A DNA stretch of 11,269 nucleotides from positions 43,723 to 54,991 of the forward strand of contig NHDS01000028.1 in the NCBI GenBank assembly GCA_002167215.1. Reading direction: 5' to 3'. The notes below the pieces were generated by a model. The model did no database searches. It was not told where the DNA came from and saw only the letters and a list, made by a program, of their open reading frames with translations. The position numbers and the translations under genes are program-made. Shown here piece by piece: positions 1 to 6,124 of this stretch (its first letter is position 1; the number at the start of each line of letters is the position of its first letter). This stretch comes from Pelagibacteraceae bacterium TMED65 (GTDB lineage: Bacteria > Pseudomonadota > Alphaproteobacteria > TMED127).

Positions 1-8
1 TTTCTTAC

Positions 9-206
9 ATGGAGCACAAGGACCTTGACAAGACTATACTATTTGCAAAAAGCATATTAGTTGGAATACCAGTTTCACTTTTATTTTTCTTACCATTTTT
101 TTTTGGAAAAAGTCTTGGCCTCAGTTTTTTTACTATATATTCTCTGGGAATTACATTTCTAGTAGGAGGATACTTCTTACATAAATTTTTGACTAATTTT
201 TTTTGA
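9..206 (+). CDS. Small predicted two-helix membrane protein, possibly the 3' end of a longer gene
   Basis: I do not recognise this gene. The reading frame gives 65 residues. A short charged N-terminus (MEHKDLDK) is followed by two hydrophobic stretches, about residues 10-31 and 38-60, separated by a short Gly/Lys/Ser turn, so a two-helix inner-membrane protein is the natural reading. The frame is open right back to the window edge, and only eight bases lie before the ATG, with no ribosome binding site visible in them. This could therefore be an internal Met of a longer protein whose beginning is outside the window. It ends in a T-rich run and is followed by another tiny hydrophobic ORF and then sspB on the same strand. 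Function unknown. Confidence 0.5.
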   Translation: MEHKDLDKTILFAKSILVGIPVSLLFFLPFFFGKSLGLSFFTIYSLGITFLVGGYFLHKFLTNFF

Positions 207-221
207 TTTTAAAACATTCTT

Positions 222-314
222 ATGTATGAACTTTTTAGATTAATTACCTATCTGGTCATTATAACGTTAATCATTGTTTTTTTTTTTAAATTTATAGATT
301 ATAATCATATTTAA
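222..314 (+). CDS. Possible 30-residue single-helix membrane microprotein
   Basis: ATG at 222 opens a 30-codon frame ending in TAA at 312-314. The product reads MYELFRLITYLVIITLIIVF, then FFKFIDYNHI: a short N-terminus, one hydrophobic stretch of about 17 residues, and a polar tail, as expected of a single-pass microprotein. It fills most of the gap between the first ORF and sspB on the same strand. Against it: no clear Shine-Dalgarno sequence precedes the ATG, and T-rich DNA yields Phe/Ile/Leu-rich peptides by chance. The part from about 276 on is essentially a poly-T run read as Phe codons. No family is recognised. Confidence 0.3.
   Translation: MYELFRLITYLVIITLIIVFFFKFIDYNHI
300..305 (+). 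promoter_or_regulatory. Candidate -10 element for sspB-fumC
   Basis: A perfect TATAAT lies 47 bases before the sspB ATG at 353. Transcription from it would begin near 312 and give a leader of roughly 40 bases. There is no good -35 hexamer at the proper spacing, only a T-tract (277-287), and TATAAT occurs by chance in DNA this AT-rich, so the call is tentative. Confidence 0.3.
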
Positions 315-352
315 GTTTTTTTTAAATTCTAATAGTGCTAACTAATATTACT

Positions 353-805
353 ATGGATAAAATTTTTATCGATTATGGAACAAGAATTAATCAAGCCATA
401 CTTAATGTTATAAAAGAAATTCTTAAAGATCTTGCAAAGTCGAAGATATCATCTAATCATTGTTTTTATATTAGTTTTAAGACGAAAGCCAACGGAGTGA
501 TTTTACCTAATAAACTCCAAAAAGATTATCCTAATGAAATGACTATAGTACTACAAAATCAATATTGGGATCTTAATATAAAAAAAAATCAATTCTCAGT
601 GACTTTATTATTTAACAAAAAAAAAGAATTCTTAACAGTTCCATTTAATTCTATCACAAAATTTTATGATCCTTTTGTAAAATTTAGTATACAATTGGAT
701 TGCAAAGATGAAAAAATAAAGACTCAAAAGGATAAAAAAATAAAAAAGAAATTATCAAAAGAAAAAATTATTTCATTAGCTGATTTCAGGAAGAAAGATG
801 ACTAA
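353..805 (+). CDS. sspB: SspB family ClpXP adaptor (alphaproteobacterial type)
   Basis: SspB tethers ssrA-tagged and other substrates to the ClpXP protease in the cytoplasm. The 150-residue protein matches the alphaproteobacterial form throughout: HCFYISFKTKANGV near residues 36-49, YPNEMTIVLQNQYWDL at 59-74, FSVTLLFN at 81-88 and FYDPFVKFSIQL at 104-115. A Lys-rich linker (about 118-137) leads to a conserved C-terminal tail (IISLADFRKK, 139-148), which by analogy with other SspB proteins is the ClpX-docking peptide. I chose ATG 353 because the protein then begins MDKIFIDYG, as relatives do. A GTG at 335 in the same frame would add six residues; neither start has a clear Shine-Dalgarno sequence. 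The stop overlaps the fumC start by 8 bases. sspB next to fumC is, to my knowledge, a common alphaproteobacterial arrangement. Confidence 0.9.
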   Translation: MDKIFIDYGTRINQAILNVIKEILKDLAKSKISSNHCFYISFKTKANGVILPNKLQKDYPNEMTIVLQNQYWDLNIKKNQFSVTLLFNKKKEFLTVPFNSITKFYDPFVKFSIQLDCKDEKIKTQKDKKIKKKLSKEKIISLADFRKKDD

Positions 806-2189
806 ATTCAGAATTGAAAATGATAGCATGGGCGAAATTAATGTGCCAGTTGAAAAATTATGGGGAGCTCAAACCCAAAGAAGTCTTGAAAATTTTCCAA
901 TTGGAAAAGATAAGATGCCCCTAGAATTGATCAAAGCTTTTGCAATACAAAAAAAGGCTGCTGCGATTAGTAACATTGCAATTGGAAAGTTAAGTGTAGA
1001 TTTTGGAGAAAAAATAATTGATGTGTGTGATGAAATCATAACTGGTAAATTTAATGATCAATTTCCACTCTCTGTTTGGCAAACTGGTTCAGGCACACAA
1101 ACAAATATGAACTTAAATGAAGTGATTGCAAATAAAGCTAATCAAATGTTGGGAAAAGAACTTGGCACATATAACCCAATTCATCCAAATGATCATTGTA
1201 ATTTAGGTCAGTCATCTAATGATTCTTTTCCAACTGCAATTCATATAGCAGTTGTGATTCAAACTAATGAACGCTTAATTCCTGCAATTCAAAACCTTCA
1301 TAATGCAATTGAAAAGAAAAGAAAACAATTTCAAGATGTTATAAGAATCGGGCGCACTCACATGCAAGATGCTACACCATTGACGGTTGGTCAAGAATTG
1401 AGTGGTTTTTCATCACAAATACAAAATTCTCTGAAAAGAATCGAAATATCTTTAAATGAAGTTTATTTTCTTGCGCAGGGGGGCACTGCAGTTGGAACCG
1501 GATTAAATACATCAAAAAAATTTATTTCTGGATTTATAGAAGCTACAAAAATGATTACAGGATATAATTTTAAAGAATCATCAAATAAGTTTGAAGCACT
1601 GTCATCTCATGAACCATTATTGAATTTTTCAGGTGCAATTAATACCCTTTTAACAACATGCTATAAATTATCTAACGATTTGAGATTATTAGCTTCAGGT
1701 CCCAGATCTGGAATAGGTGAAATAATTTTACCATCAAATGAACCTGGTTCCTCAATCATGCCCGGAAAAGTTAATCCAACTCAATGCGAAGCTTTATGTC
1801 AGGTATGTATTCATCTAATGGGACTACATTTCTCAATTAGTATTGCTTGCTCACAAGGGCATTTTCAACTGAATGTAAATAAAACGGTTATAATGCACTC
1901 TATTTTAAGAATTATAAATCTTTTAAGCGACGCCATTAATTCTTTTGTAAATAAATGTTTCAACGGCATAGAATTAAATAGAAAAAAATTGAGAGAAAAT
2001 CTTGAAAACTCCTTAATGCTTGTTACTGCACTAAACCCTAAGATTGGTTATGAAAAGGCATCCAAAATTGCAAAGAAAGCATTCAACGAAGGGATTTCAT
2101 TGAAGCAAGCAGCCATTAAATTAAAATATTTAAAATCCTCTGAATTCGATGAAATTATTGATCCATTAAAAATGACAAAAATTAGCTAA
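798..2189 (+). CDS. fumC: Fumarate hydratase, class II
   Basis: FumC interconverts fumarate and L-malate in the TCA cycle; the class II enzyme is iron-independent and homotetrameric. The 463-residue protein is full length and collinear with E. coli FumC. Visible motifs are WQTGSGTQTNMN (94-105), SSNDSFPTA (139-147), the catalytic-region RTHMQDATPL with His188, and the superfamily signature GSSIMPGKVNP (317-327) with Ser318, Lys324 and Asn326. These residues fall at the same numbers as in E. coli FumC. The C-terminal SLMLVTALNPKIGYEKA block (405-421) is also typical. An AGGAAG Shine-Dalgarno at 788-793, inside the end of sspB, supports the ATG. The gene overlaps sspB by 8 bases and its TAA overlaps the stop of the opposite-strand AsmA gene. 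Aspartase is the nearest alternative but fits the motifs less well. Confidence 0.97.
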   Translation: MTKFRIENDSMGEINVPVEKLWGAQTQRSLENFPIGKDKMPLELIKAFAIQKKAAAISNIAIGKLSVDFGEKIIDVCDEIITGKFNDQFPLSVWQTGSGTQTNMNLNEVIANKANQMLGKELGTYNPIHPNDHCNLGQSSNDSFPTAIHIAVVIQTNERLIPAIQNLHNAIEKKRKQFQDVIRIGRTHMQDATPLTVGQELSGFSSQIQNSLKRIEISLNEVYFLAQGGTAVGTGLNTSKKFISGFIEATKMITGYNFKESSNKFEALSSHEPLLNFSGAINTLLTTCYKLSNDLRLLASGPRSGIGEIILPSNEPGSSIMPGKVNPTQCEALCQVCIHLMGLHFSISIACSQGHFQLNVNKTVIMHSILRIINLLSDAINSFVNKCFNGIELNRKKLRENLENSLMLVTALNPKIGYEKASKIAKKAFNEGISLKQAAIKLKYLKSSEFDEIIDPLKMTKIS

Positions 2190-3853
2190 TTTAGAAATAG
2201 ATCAATTATATTTTCAGGGTTAAATTCTTTTTTATTCTTATCAATCAACTTTTTGAATGATTTAGGGTCGATTACAATTTTCTTTTTTTCTTTAAGAATA
2301 GAATTTATTCCCCCAGTCAACACCGCCGACTTTATCTTATCAAAATCATAGCTTACATCATAATTTTTAGAGGATCCTTTTATCAGTACATCAAAACTTG
2401 GCAAATTTTTATATTTTTCAGTCTTAATAAAGATATTATTCTTAAAGTTAATTTTATCTTTCTTTAGATTATAGTTTCCAAAACTAATTACTTTGACATT
2501 TCTTTGTTTTGCCTCCATTTTTTTTATATTAAGGATTCCTTTAGAAAATCCGAATTTTATATATACCGAGTCAATGTTGGTAACTCCCTGCATCTTTCGT
2601 TTATTAAACAAATCAAAAAAATCTTGGAAGGTATTTAAATTGTCAACACCTTTTGATAACTTTTCAATATCAAGTCCTGATAGCTTAGCATTATCAGCAT
2701 CACATTCCCCATCCGCTCGTAAATTATTAAAAAAATTTGAGGTCTTTTTATTCGTAAAAAAATCAATCTCACAATCAAATAATGCTTTATTAAAACCAAA
2801 ATTTGATTTTTCGGAAAGATTTTTTTCCACAAGAAAATCAAAGAGTTTGATTTGACCGTTAATATTTTGATTCGCATAAAAGTATTTTACTTCTCCTTTA
2901 ATAAGGGATTTGAGATAATTAGCTTGTATGTTTTTTAGGATAATACCTTTATTGTTTGAAACCGTTTTAAATTTTAATTTTTCAATAGTAATATTGTTGA
3001 AAATTAATTTATCAAAATCGAAGGTTAGATTTAAGTTTATCTGTTTATTATCCAAAGAAACTTTCTTAATATTTTCTTTTTTTTGTTTAATCATTGCAAA
3101 TAAATCTTTTAATTGAAAAAAGTTAAGTTCCTCACTAAATAATTTTCCAGTTAAATCTATATCTTGGTTTTTTATTTCTAGAATTCCTGAACCAAAAATT
3201 TCATTTTTATTATCAAATAATTGATTAATGTCGTATTTTATTTTTGAGAAATCTTTGGTCTTTGCATTAATCTTAAAAAAGGATTTGTAATTAAGATAAC
3301 TGAAGTCAGCATTAAGAAAATAAAAATCAGACTTTTTGATTTGTAAATTCAGATTTCTTAAATCATGTGAAACATTAGAATTAAAAAAATGCAAAGATCC
3401 GTTATCAACTATTATTTTTTTAAACCTTTTCATAAAACGCTTCATCTGAATTAGTTTGCTCTCTTCGCTATTTTTGATAAAAATAATGTTTCTTTTTGAT
3501 GTTTTTATTTTCTCAAGTTTTATCACTGGAGAGTTTAATTTTATTGATTGTATTTTAGGGTCAAATTTAAAAATAGAACTCCATGTTGAAATAATTTCAA
3601 CATCAGGAATGTTGACATTAAAAGTCTTCATCTTATCTGAAATCGACAAATTATTGACCGTCAACTCTGGGAACGGGATAAGAGATATTCTAATATTTTC
3701 GTCAAAATCTAATTCTAAATTTAATTCTTTATTTACTTTATTATTCAAAGAATGAATAATTTTTTTTTTGTCAATTAATAGGGGGAAAATCAATAAAAAC
3801 AAAATCACTGAAGCTGTGGTAAATAATATGAGTTTAGTTATCCTTCTAAACAC
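2186..3853 (-). CDS. AsmA family protein
   Basis: AsmA-like proteins are anchored in the inner membrane and extend a beta-rich, lipid-handling domain into the periplasm; they are tied to outer-membrane lipid homeostasis. The 555-residue protein has one N-terminal membrane segment (about 7-27). The AsmA N-terminal pattern follows: KKIIHSLNNKVNKELNLELDF (30-50), then the short strands ISLIPFPELTVNNLSIS (56-72). The C-terminal AsmA repeat region is seen at about 390-475 (LSGLDIEKLSKGVDN, then MQGVTNIDSVYIKFGFSKGI, then VISFGNYNLKKDKINF). The start is GTG, overlapping the upstream SH3 gene's stop as TAGTG, which suggests translational coupling. The TAG stop overlaps the fumC TAA tail to tail. The substrate cannot be deduced. 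The family call is fairly secure; the exact subfamily is not. Confidence 0.8.
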   Translation of the reverse strand: MFRRITKLILFTTASVILFLLIFPLLIDKKKIIHSLNNKVNKELNLELDFDENIRISLIPFPELTVNNLSISDKMKTFNVNIPDVEIISTWSSIFKFDPKIQSIKLNSPVIKLEKIKTSKRNIIFIKNSEESKLIQMKRFMKRFKKIIVDNGSLHFFNSNVSHDLRNLNLQIKKSDFYFLNADFSYLNYKSFFKINAKTKDFSKIKYDINQLFDNKNEIFGSGILEIKNQDIDLTGKLFSEELNFFQLKDLFAMIKQKKENIKKVSLDNKQINLNLTFDFDKLIFNNITIEKLKFKTVSNNKGIILKNIQANYLKSLIKGEVKYFYANQNINGQIKLFDFLVEKNLSEKSNFGFNKALFDCEIDFFTNKKTSNFFNNLRADGECDADNAKLSGLDIEKLSKGVDNLNTFQDFFDLFNKRKMQGVTNIDSVYIKFGFSKGILNIKKMEAKQRNVKVISFGNYNLKKDKINFKNNIFIKTEKYKNLPSFDVLIKGSSKNYDVSYDFDKIKSAVLTGGINSILKEKKKIVIDPKSFKKLIDKNKKEFNPENIIDLFLN

Positions 3854-4443
3854 TATTTTGATGATTTTAAATATCTAGGCCTATGAGGACCGGAAAGTAT
3901 GATGAACTGCTCTTCTTTTGAAGAATTTCTGAATGATAAGAATGATGGACTTTGATTTTGATTTTTCCAAAGTTCGTAAACCTGAAACGCTTGATTAGCA
4001 TGTCTTCTACCTTTAAACCATTCGTCGTCAGCAATAATTGCTGCTGCTGCTCCACCTAAATGCTCAACATCTATAAATGTTTCAATTGAGATAGCTTCTT
4101 TGATTGATTTACTCATTTCCAAGACTCTTTCTTTAAAGATTTCGAATGATTTTTCATAATTTTTAATTGACAATTTTTCTTTGGGTTTTTCTAAAGAGAA
4201 ATTTTCACTTAAAGACCAACCAACCAAACCAGTTTGTTTATCCATAAGATTCATCCACTCTTGTTTTTCTTCAATTAGAACCATTTCTTTTCCTATGTCT
4301 ATTGGATAAATCACTGGGGATTCTAAATTTGGGCTCATATAAAAATTTGAGACAGTTTTGGACGCAAAAACTAACTCCTTGGATTTTAAACCATTGAATG
4401 AACACAGAATTAATGAGATTATGGTAAATACAAATTTTATCAT
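3853..4443 (-). CDS. Secreted SH3-like domain protein
   Basis: The 196-residue protein starts with a signal-peptide-like segment (MIKFVFTIISLILCSFNG). A bacterial SH3-like domain follows at about residues 23-82. Its typical pattern is visible: a strand leading to NFYMSPNLESPVIYPIDIGKE, a hydrophobic MVLIEEKQEWMNL, and TGLVGWSLSENF, equivalent to the usual G-x-x-G-W-V ending. Such domains in the envelope often bind peptidoglycan or protein partners. The second half (90-196) is a predicted helical region containing EHLGGAAAAIIADDEWFKGRRH (127-148), which I do not recognise. The gene heads a minus-strand pair with the AsmA-like gene (TAGTG overlap), so an envelope role is plausible. A good sigma70-type promoter lies only about 8 bases upstream of the ATG, implying a nearly leaderless mRNA. 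A Cys at residue 14 is not in a convincing lipobox. Precise function unknown. Confidence 0.75.
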   Translation of the reverse strand: MIKFVFTIISLILCSFNGLKSKELVFASKTVSNFYMSPNLESPVIYPIDIGKEMVLIEEKQEWMNLMDKQTGLVGWSLSENFSLEKPKEKLSIKNYEKSFEIFKERVLEMSKSIKEAISIETFIDVEHLGGAAAAIIADDEWFKGRRHANQAFQVYELWKNQNQSPSFLSFRNSSKEEQFIILSGPHRPRYLKSSK

Positions 4444-4451
4444 TTAAAACT

Positions 4452-4479
4452 TTTATAAAGACATTTTCCTATGAGTCAA
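4452..4479 (-). promoter_or_regulatory. Sigma70-type promoter for the SH3-asmA pair
   Basis: On the minus strand, TTGACT (4479-4474) and TATAAA (4457-4452) are separated by 16 bases; each differs from consensus at one position. Transcription should begin near 4445, only a few bases before the ATG at 4443, so the mRNA would be leaderless or nearly so. This agrees with the absence of a Shine-Dalgarno sequence. The -35 hexamer lies inside the first codons of the divergent amidase gene. Confidence 0.6.
4454..4459 (+). promoter_or_regulatory. Candidate -10 element for the amidase gene
   Basis: TATAAA on the plus strand lies 11 bases before the amidase ATG at 4471. It shares the 8-bp palindrome TTTATAAA (4452-4459) with the divergent promoter. 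The implied start near 4466 leaves a leader of about 5 bases, and no Shine-Dalgarno sequence is present. No convincing -35 hexamer is seen at the expected place, so this is weaker than the minus-strand promoter. Confidence 0.35.
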
Positions 4480-5187
4480 CCAGATATATCACACAACTTT
4501 AAGTCAGATAACTTTGATAATAGAAAAGCTCAGATTGAATTTATAATTTTACATTACACTGAAACTGATAATTTAGCCAAGTCTGTTGAGCTTTTATCAG
4601 ATAATATAAGAAAAGTAAGTTCACATTATTTAATAGATACCAATGGTGAAATTTATAATTTAGTTTGTGAAACAAAAAGGGCATGGCATGCCGGTATTTC
4701 TAATTGGGATCAAATGGAAGATATTAATAGTAGATCAATAGGCATTGAAATTGTTAATTCTGGAGAGAAAAAATTTGCAAATTATCCAAAGAGTCAAATA
4801 AGTTCTCTAATAAATTTACTAAAATACTTAATGAAAAAATTCGGAATCTCTATATTTAATATTTTAGGACATAGTGATATTGCTCCATTGAGAAAAATTG
4901 ATCCAGGAAAATTTTTCCCTTGGAAGGAGCTAGCAAAAAAAAACGTTGCTGTTTGGATAGAAGAAGAACCATCTAATAAAATCTTAAATACTAGCCAAAA
5001 TCATGAACTTATTCTTAATCTTAGGGAAATTGGTTATCCCAATCTAGAGAAATTAAAAGATGATAAGAAAATTAAAAAAGTTCTAGAAGCATTTCACAGA
5101 AGATTTATTCCTGAATTGATTGGCAGAGTTCCCACAAGCACCACTCTTAAAATTTCGTATAATTTGTTAAAAATAAAAAAATCTTGA
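4471..5187 (+). CDS. N-acetylmuramoyl-L-alanine amidase, AmiD/AmpD type
   Basis: This zinc amidase cleaves the bond between N-acetylmuramic acid (or its anhydro form) and L-alanine of the stem peptide, in wall turnover or recycling. The Amidase_2 domain spans about 20-152. Expected zinc ligands are His28 (in ILHYTET), His134 (in LGHSDIAP) and Asp144 (in KIDPGKFFPW). Likely catalytic residues are Glu92 (SIGIEIVN) and Lys142; the Lys-x-Asp spacing matches AmpD. AWHAG (71-75) is also characteristic. The C-terminal part (about 178-234, with GYPNLEKL and VLEAFHRRFIPELIGRVPT) resembles the peptidoglycan-binding domain of AmiD. Unlike E. coli AmiD, there is no signal peptide or lipobox, so the protein appears cytoplasmic, pointing to muropeptide recycling (AmpD-like role). 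That location is inferred. It lies next to rnpB and the dcw cluster. The gene name is left open between ampD and amiD. Confidence 0.9.
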   Translation: MSQPDISHNFKSDNFDNRKAQIEFIILHYTETDNLAKSVELLSDNIRKVSSHYLIDTNGEIYNLVCETKRAWHAGISNWDQMEDINSRSIGIEIVNSGEKKFANYPKSQISSLINLLKYLMKKFGISIFNILGHSDIAPLRKIDPGKFFPWKELAKKNVAVWIEEEPSNKILNTSQNHELILNLREIGYPNLEKLKDDKKIKKVLEAFHRRFIPELIGRVPTSTTLKISYNLLKIKKS

Positions 5188-5212
5188 TTTTTTTCTACTT
5201 TCAAAATTTAAT
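5184..5212 (+). promoter_or_regulatory. Candidate promoter of RNase P RNA
   Basis: TTGATT (5184-5189) and TTTAAT (5207-5212) are spaced by 17 bases and would start transcription near 5219, exactly the first base of helix P1. The -35 overlaps the amidase stop codon. The -10 lacks the usual A at its second position. A TATATT at 5213-5218 would lie too close to the RNA 5' end. Confidence 0.4.
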
Positions 5213-5218
5213 TATATT

Positions 5219-5571
5219 AACTAGATGGCTGTGTGACTGCCTTTTAAGGAGGAAAGTCCGGACTCATCAGAGCACCAAAGCCGGATAACTTCCGGCGGGG
5301 GTAACCCTAGGGAAAGTGCAACAGAAAATATACCGCCGGAAACGGTAAGGGTGAAAAGGTAAGGTAAGAGCTTACCACATGCTTGGTAACAAGAATGGTA
5401 TTGTAAACCCCTTTGGGAGCAAGTCCAAGAAACCTAGTCATTTTGTGACAAACGTTGCTCTGCGTTTAGGTGTGGTAGGACGCTAGAGATTGCTGGTAAC
5501 ATCAATCCAAGATTAATAGTCACAGCCTTGACTTTATAAGGTACAGAATCCGGCTTACATGCCATCTAGTT
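5219..5571 (+). ncRNA. rnpB: RNase P RNA (type A)
   Basis: This is the catalytic RNA that removes 5' leaders from pre-tRNAs. The ends are fixed by helix P1: AACTAGATGGC at 5219-5229 pairs perfectly, over 11 bp, with GCCATCTAGTT at 5561-5571. The conserved regions appear in order: GGAGGAAAGTCCGGACTC at 5248-5265, GGGTGAAAAGG followed by GGTAAGAGCTTACC (about 5349-5376), AACCCC and GGGAGCAAG (about 5406-5424), AGATTAATAGTCAC at 5510-5523, and ACAGAATCCGGCTTAC at 5543-5558, which pairs with the first region to form the P4 core. The hairpin GCCGG/CCGGC (5280-5284 with 5292-5296) is one of several AT-poor stems in an otherwise AT-rich window. The length of about 353 bases is usual. It sits directly upstream of mraZ; a separate strong terminator was not seen. 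Confidence 0.97.
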
Positions 5572-5590
5572 TGCAATTGAAAATTTTTTG

Positions 5591-5619
5591 TTGAAAAATG
5601 GTTGAAAATACCATAAAAT
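5591..5619 (+). promoter_or_regulatory. Main promoter of mraZ and the division gene cluster
   Basis: TTGAAA (5591-5596), a 17-base spacer, and TAAAAT (5614-5619) give a strong sigma70-type promoter; each hexamer differs from consensus at one position. The start would be near 5626, with a leader of about 22 bases to the mraZ ATG. The -10 hexamer falls between the first and second MraZ boxes, so bound MraZ should compete with RNA polymerase. Confidence 0.65.
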
Positions 5620-5633
5620 CCCATAATATCCCA
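5609..5633 (-). promoter_or_regulatory. MraZ operator: three TGGGN-type boxes with 10-bp period
   Basis: Read on the minus strand, the boxes are TGGGA (5633-5629), TGGGA (5623-5619) and TGGTA (5613-5609), each separated by exactly 5 bases. MraZ in E. coli is known to bind TGGGN repeats separated by 5 bases upstream of its own gene. The 10-bp period would put all boxes on one face of the helix, suiting the ring-shaped oligomeric MraZ. Two boxes are perfect; the promoter-proximal-upstream one has TGGT. The block overlaps the -10 hexamer and predicted start site, consistent with autorepression. Confidence 0.75.
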
Positions 5634-5647
5634 TGTAAGGAATTTTT

Positions 5648-6112
5648 ATGGCTTTATTTTTGTCAACAATAGTAAATAGAATGGATGCTAAATGCAGAGT
5701 ATCCGTCCCTTCTACTTTCAGAAATAGCTTGCAAAAGCAAACCTTCAAAGGAGTCATAGCATTTCCTTCTTACCAAAATAATTCAATTGACGCCTGCGGT
5801 ATTGATAGAATGGAGAATATTTCGGATAGTTTAGACAGAAATAATGAATATTCAAAAGAAGAATTTGATCTCATCTCATTATATTTTGGAGAAGCTGAAA
5901 GACTTCCTTTTGATAAAGAGGGAAGAATCATACTTCCTAAAAACCTGATAAATCATGCCTCAATCTCAAATGAAGTATTATTTGTAGGGCTTGGTCCGAC
6001 ATTTCAAATGTGGAATCCTACTTCCTACAGAAAGAAAAAAATGGAAACAATTAAAATAGCAACTAAAAAAAATCTTAACCCTAGACTTAAACCAATCCCC
6101 AAAGGGATCTGA
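5648..6112 (+). CDS. mraZ: Transcriptional regulator MraZ
   Basis: MraZ is an AbrB-like DNA-binding protein that regulates the dcw cluster, including itself. The 154-residue protein has the two expected SpoVT-AbrB half-domains, each with the signature D-x3-R: Asp13-Arg17 within NRMDAKCRVSVP, and Asp89-Arg93 within LPFDKEGRIILP. The family's LPFDKEGRI...GLGPTFQMWNP pattern (86-124) is clear, and the length is typical. A TAAGGA Shine-Dalgarno at 5636-5641 supports ATG 5648. Candidate MraZ boxes lie 15-39 bases upstream and overlap the promoter -10, so negative autoregulation is likely. It is the first gene of the division unit. What is unusual is its downstream neighbour: ftsZ follows after 12 bases instead of rsmH, placing FtsZ supply most directly under this regulator. 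Confidence 0.95.
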   Translation: MALFLSTIVNRMDAKCRVSVPSTFRNSLQKQTFKGVIAFPSYQNNSIDACGIDRMENISDSLDRNNEYSKEEFDLISLYFGEAERLPFDKEGRIILPKNLINHASISNEVLFVGLGPTFQMWNPTSYRKKKMETIKIATKKNLNPRLKPIPKGI

Positions 6113-6113
6113 C

Positions 6114-6120
6114 AAGGAGA
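6114..6120 (+). promoter_or_regulatory. Strong ribosome binding site of ftsZ
   Basis: AAGGAGA fills most of the 12-base mraZ-ftsZ gap and ends four bases before ATG 6125. It is the closest match to the 16S anti-Shine-Dalgarno sequence that I see before any gene here. It selects ATG 6125 over the in-frame Met codon at 6143. Confidence 0.85.
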
Positions 6121-6124
6121 AACT

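Noticed and set aside
199..208. T-run after the first ORF as an intrinsic terminator
   Set aside because: There is no GC-rich stem before the T-run; poly-T tracts are common throughout the window.
309..327. Inverted repeat ATTTAA/TTAAAT before sspB
   Set aside because: Six A/T pairs around a T-tract are expected by chance at this composition and would form a very weak hairpin.
335..352. GTG start adding six residues to SspB
   Set aside because: The family begins close to the Met at 353, and no Shine-Dalgarno sequence supports 335.
2493..2855. Plus-strand 120-residue ORF opposite the AsmA-like gene
   Set aside because: It is wholly antisense to a recognisable coding region, its product resembles no family, and AT-rich DNA readily leaves such frames open. 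The same holds for plus-strand frames at 2928-3116 and 3456-3755.
5213..5218. TATATT as the -10 of rnpB
   Set aside because: It abuts the P1 5' end at 5219, leaving no room for the normal -10 to start-site distance unless the RNA begins inside P1.
5566..5757. Minus-strand 63-residue ORF across the rnpB end, MraZ operator and mraZ start
   Set aside because: It runs through the RNase P RNA end, the promoter and the mraZ coding region, and encodes nothing recognisable.
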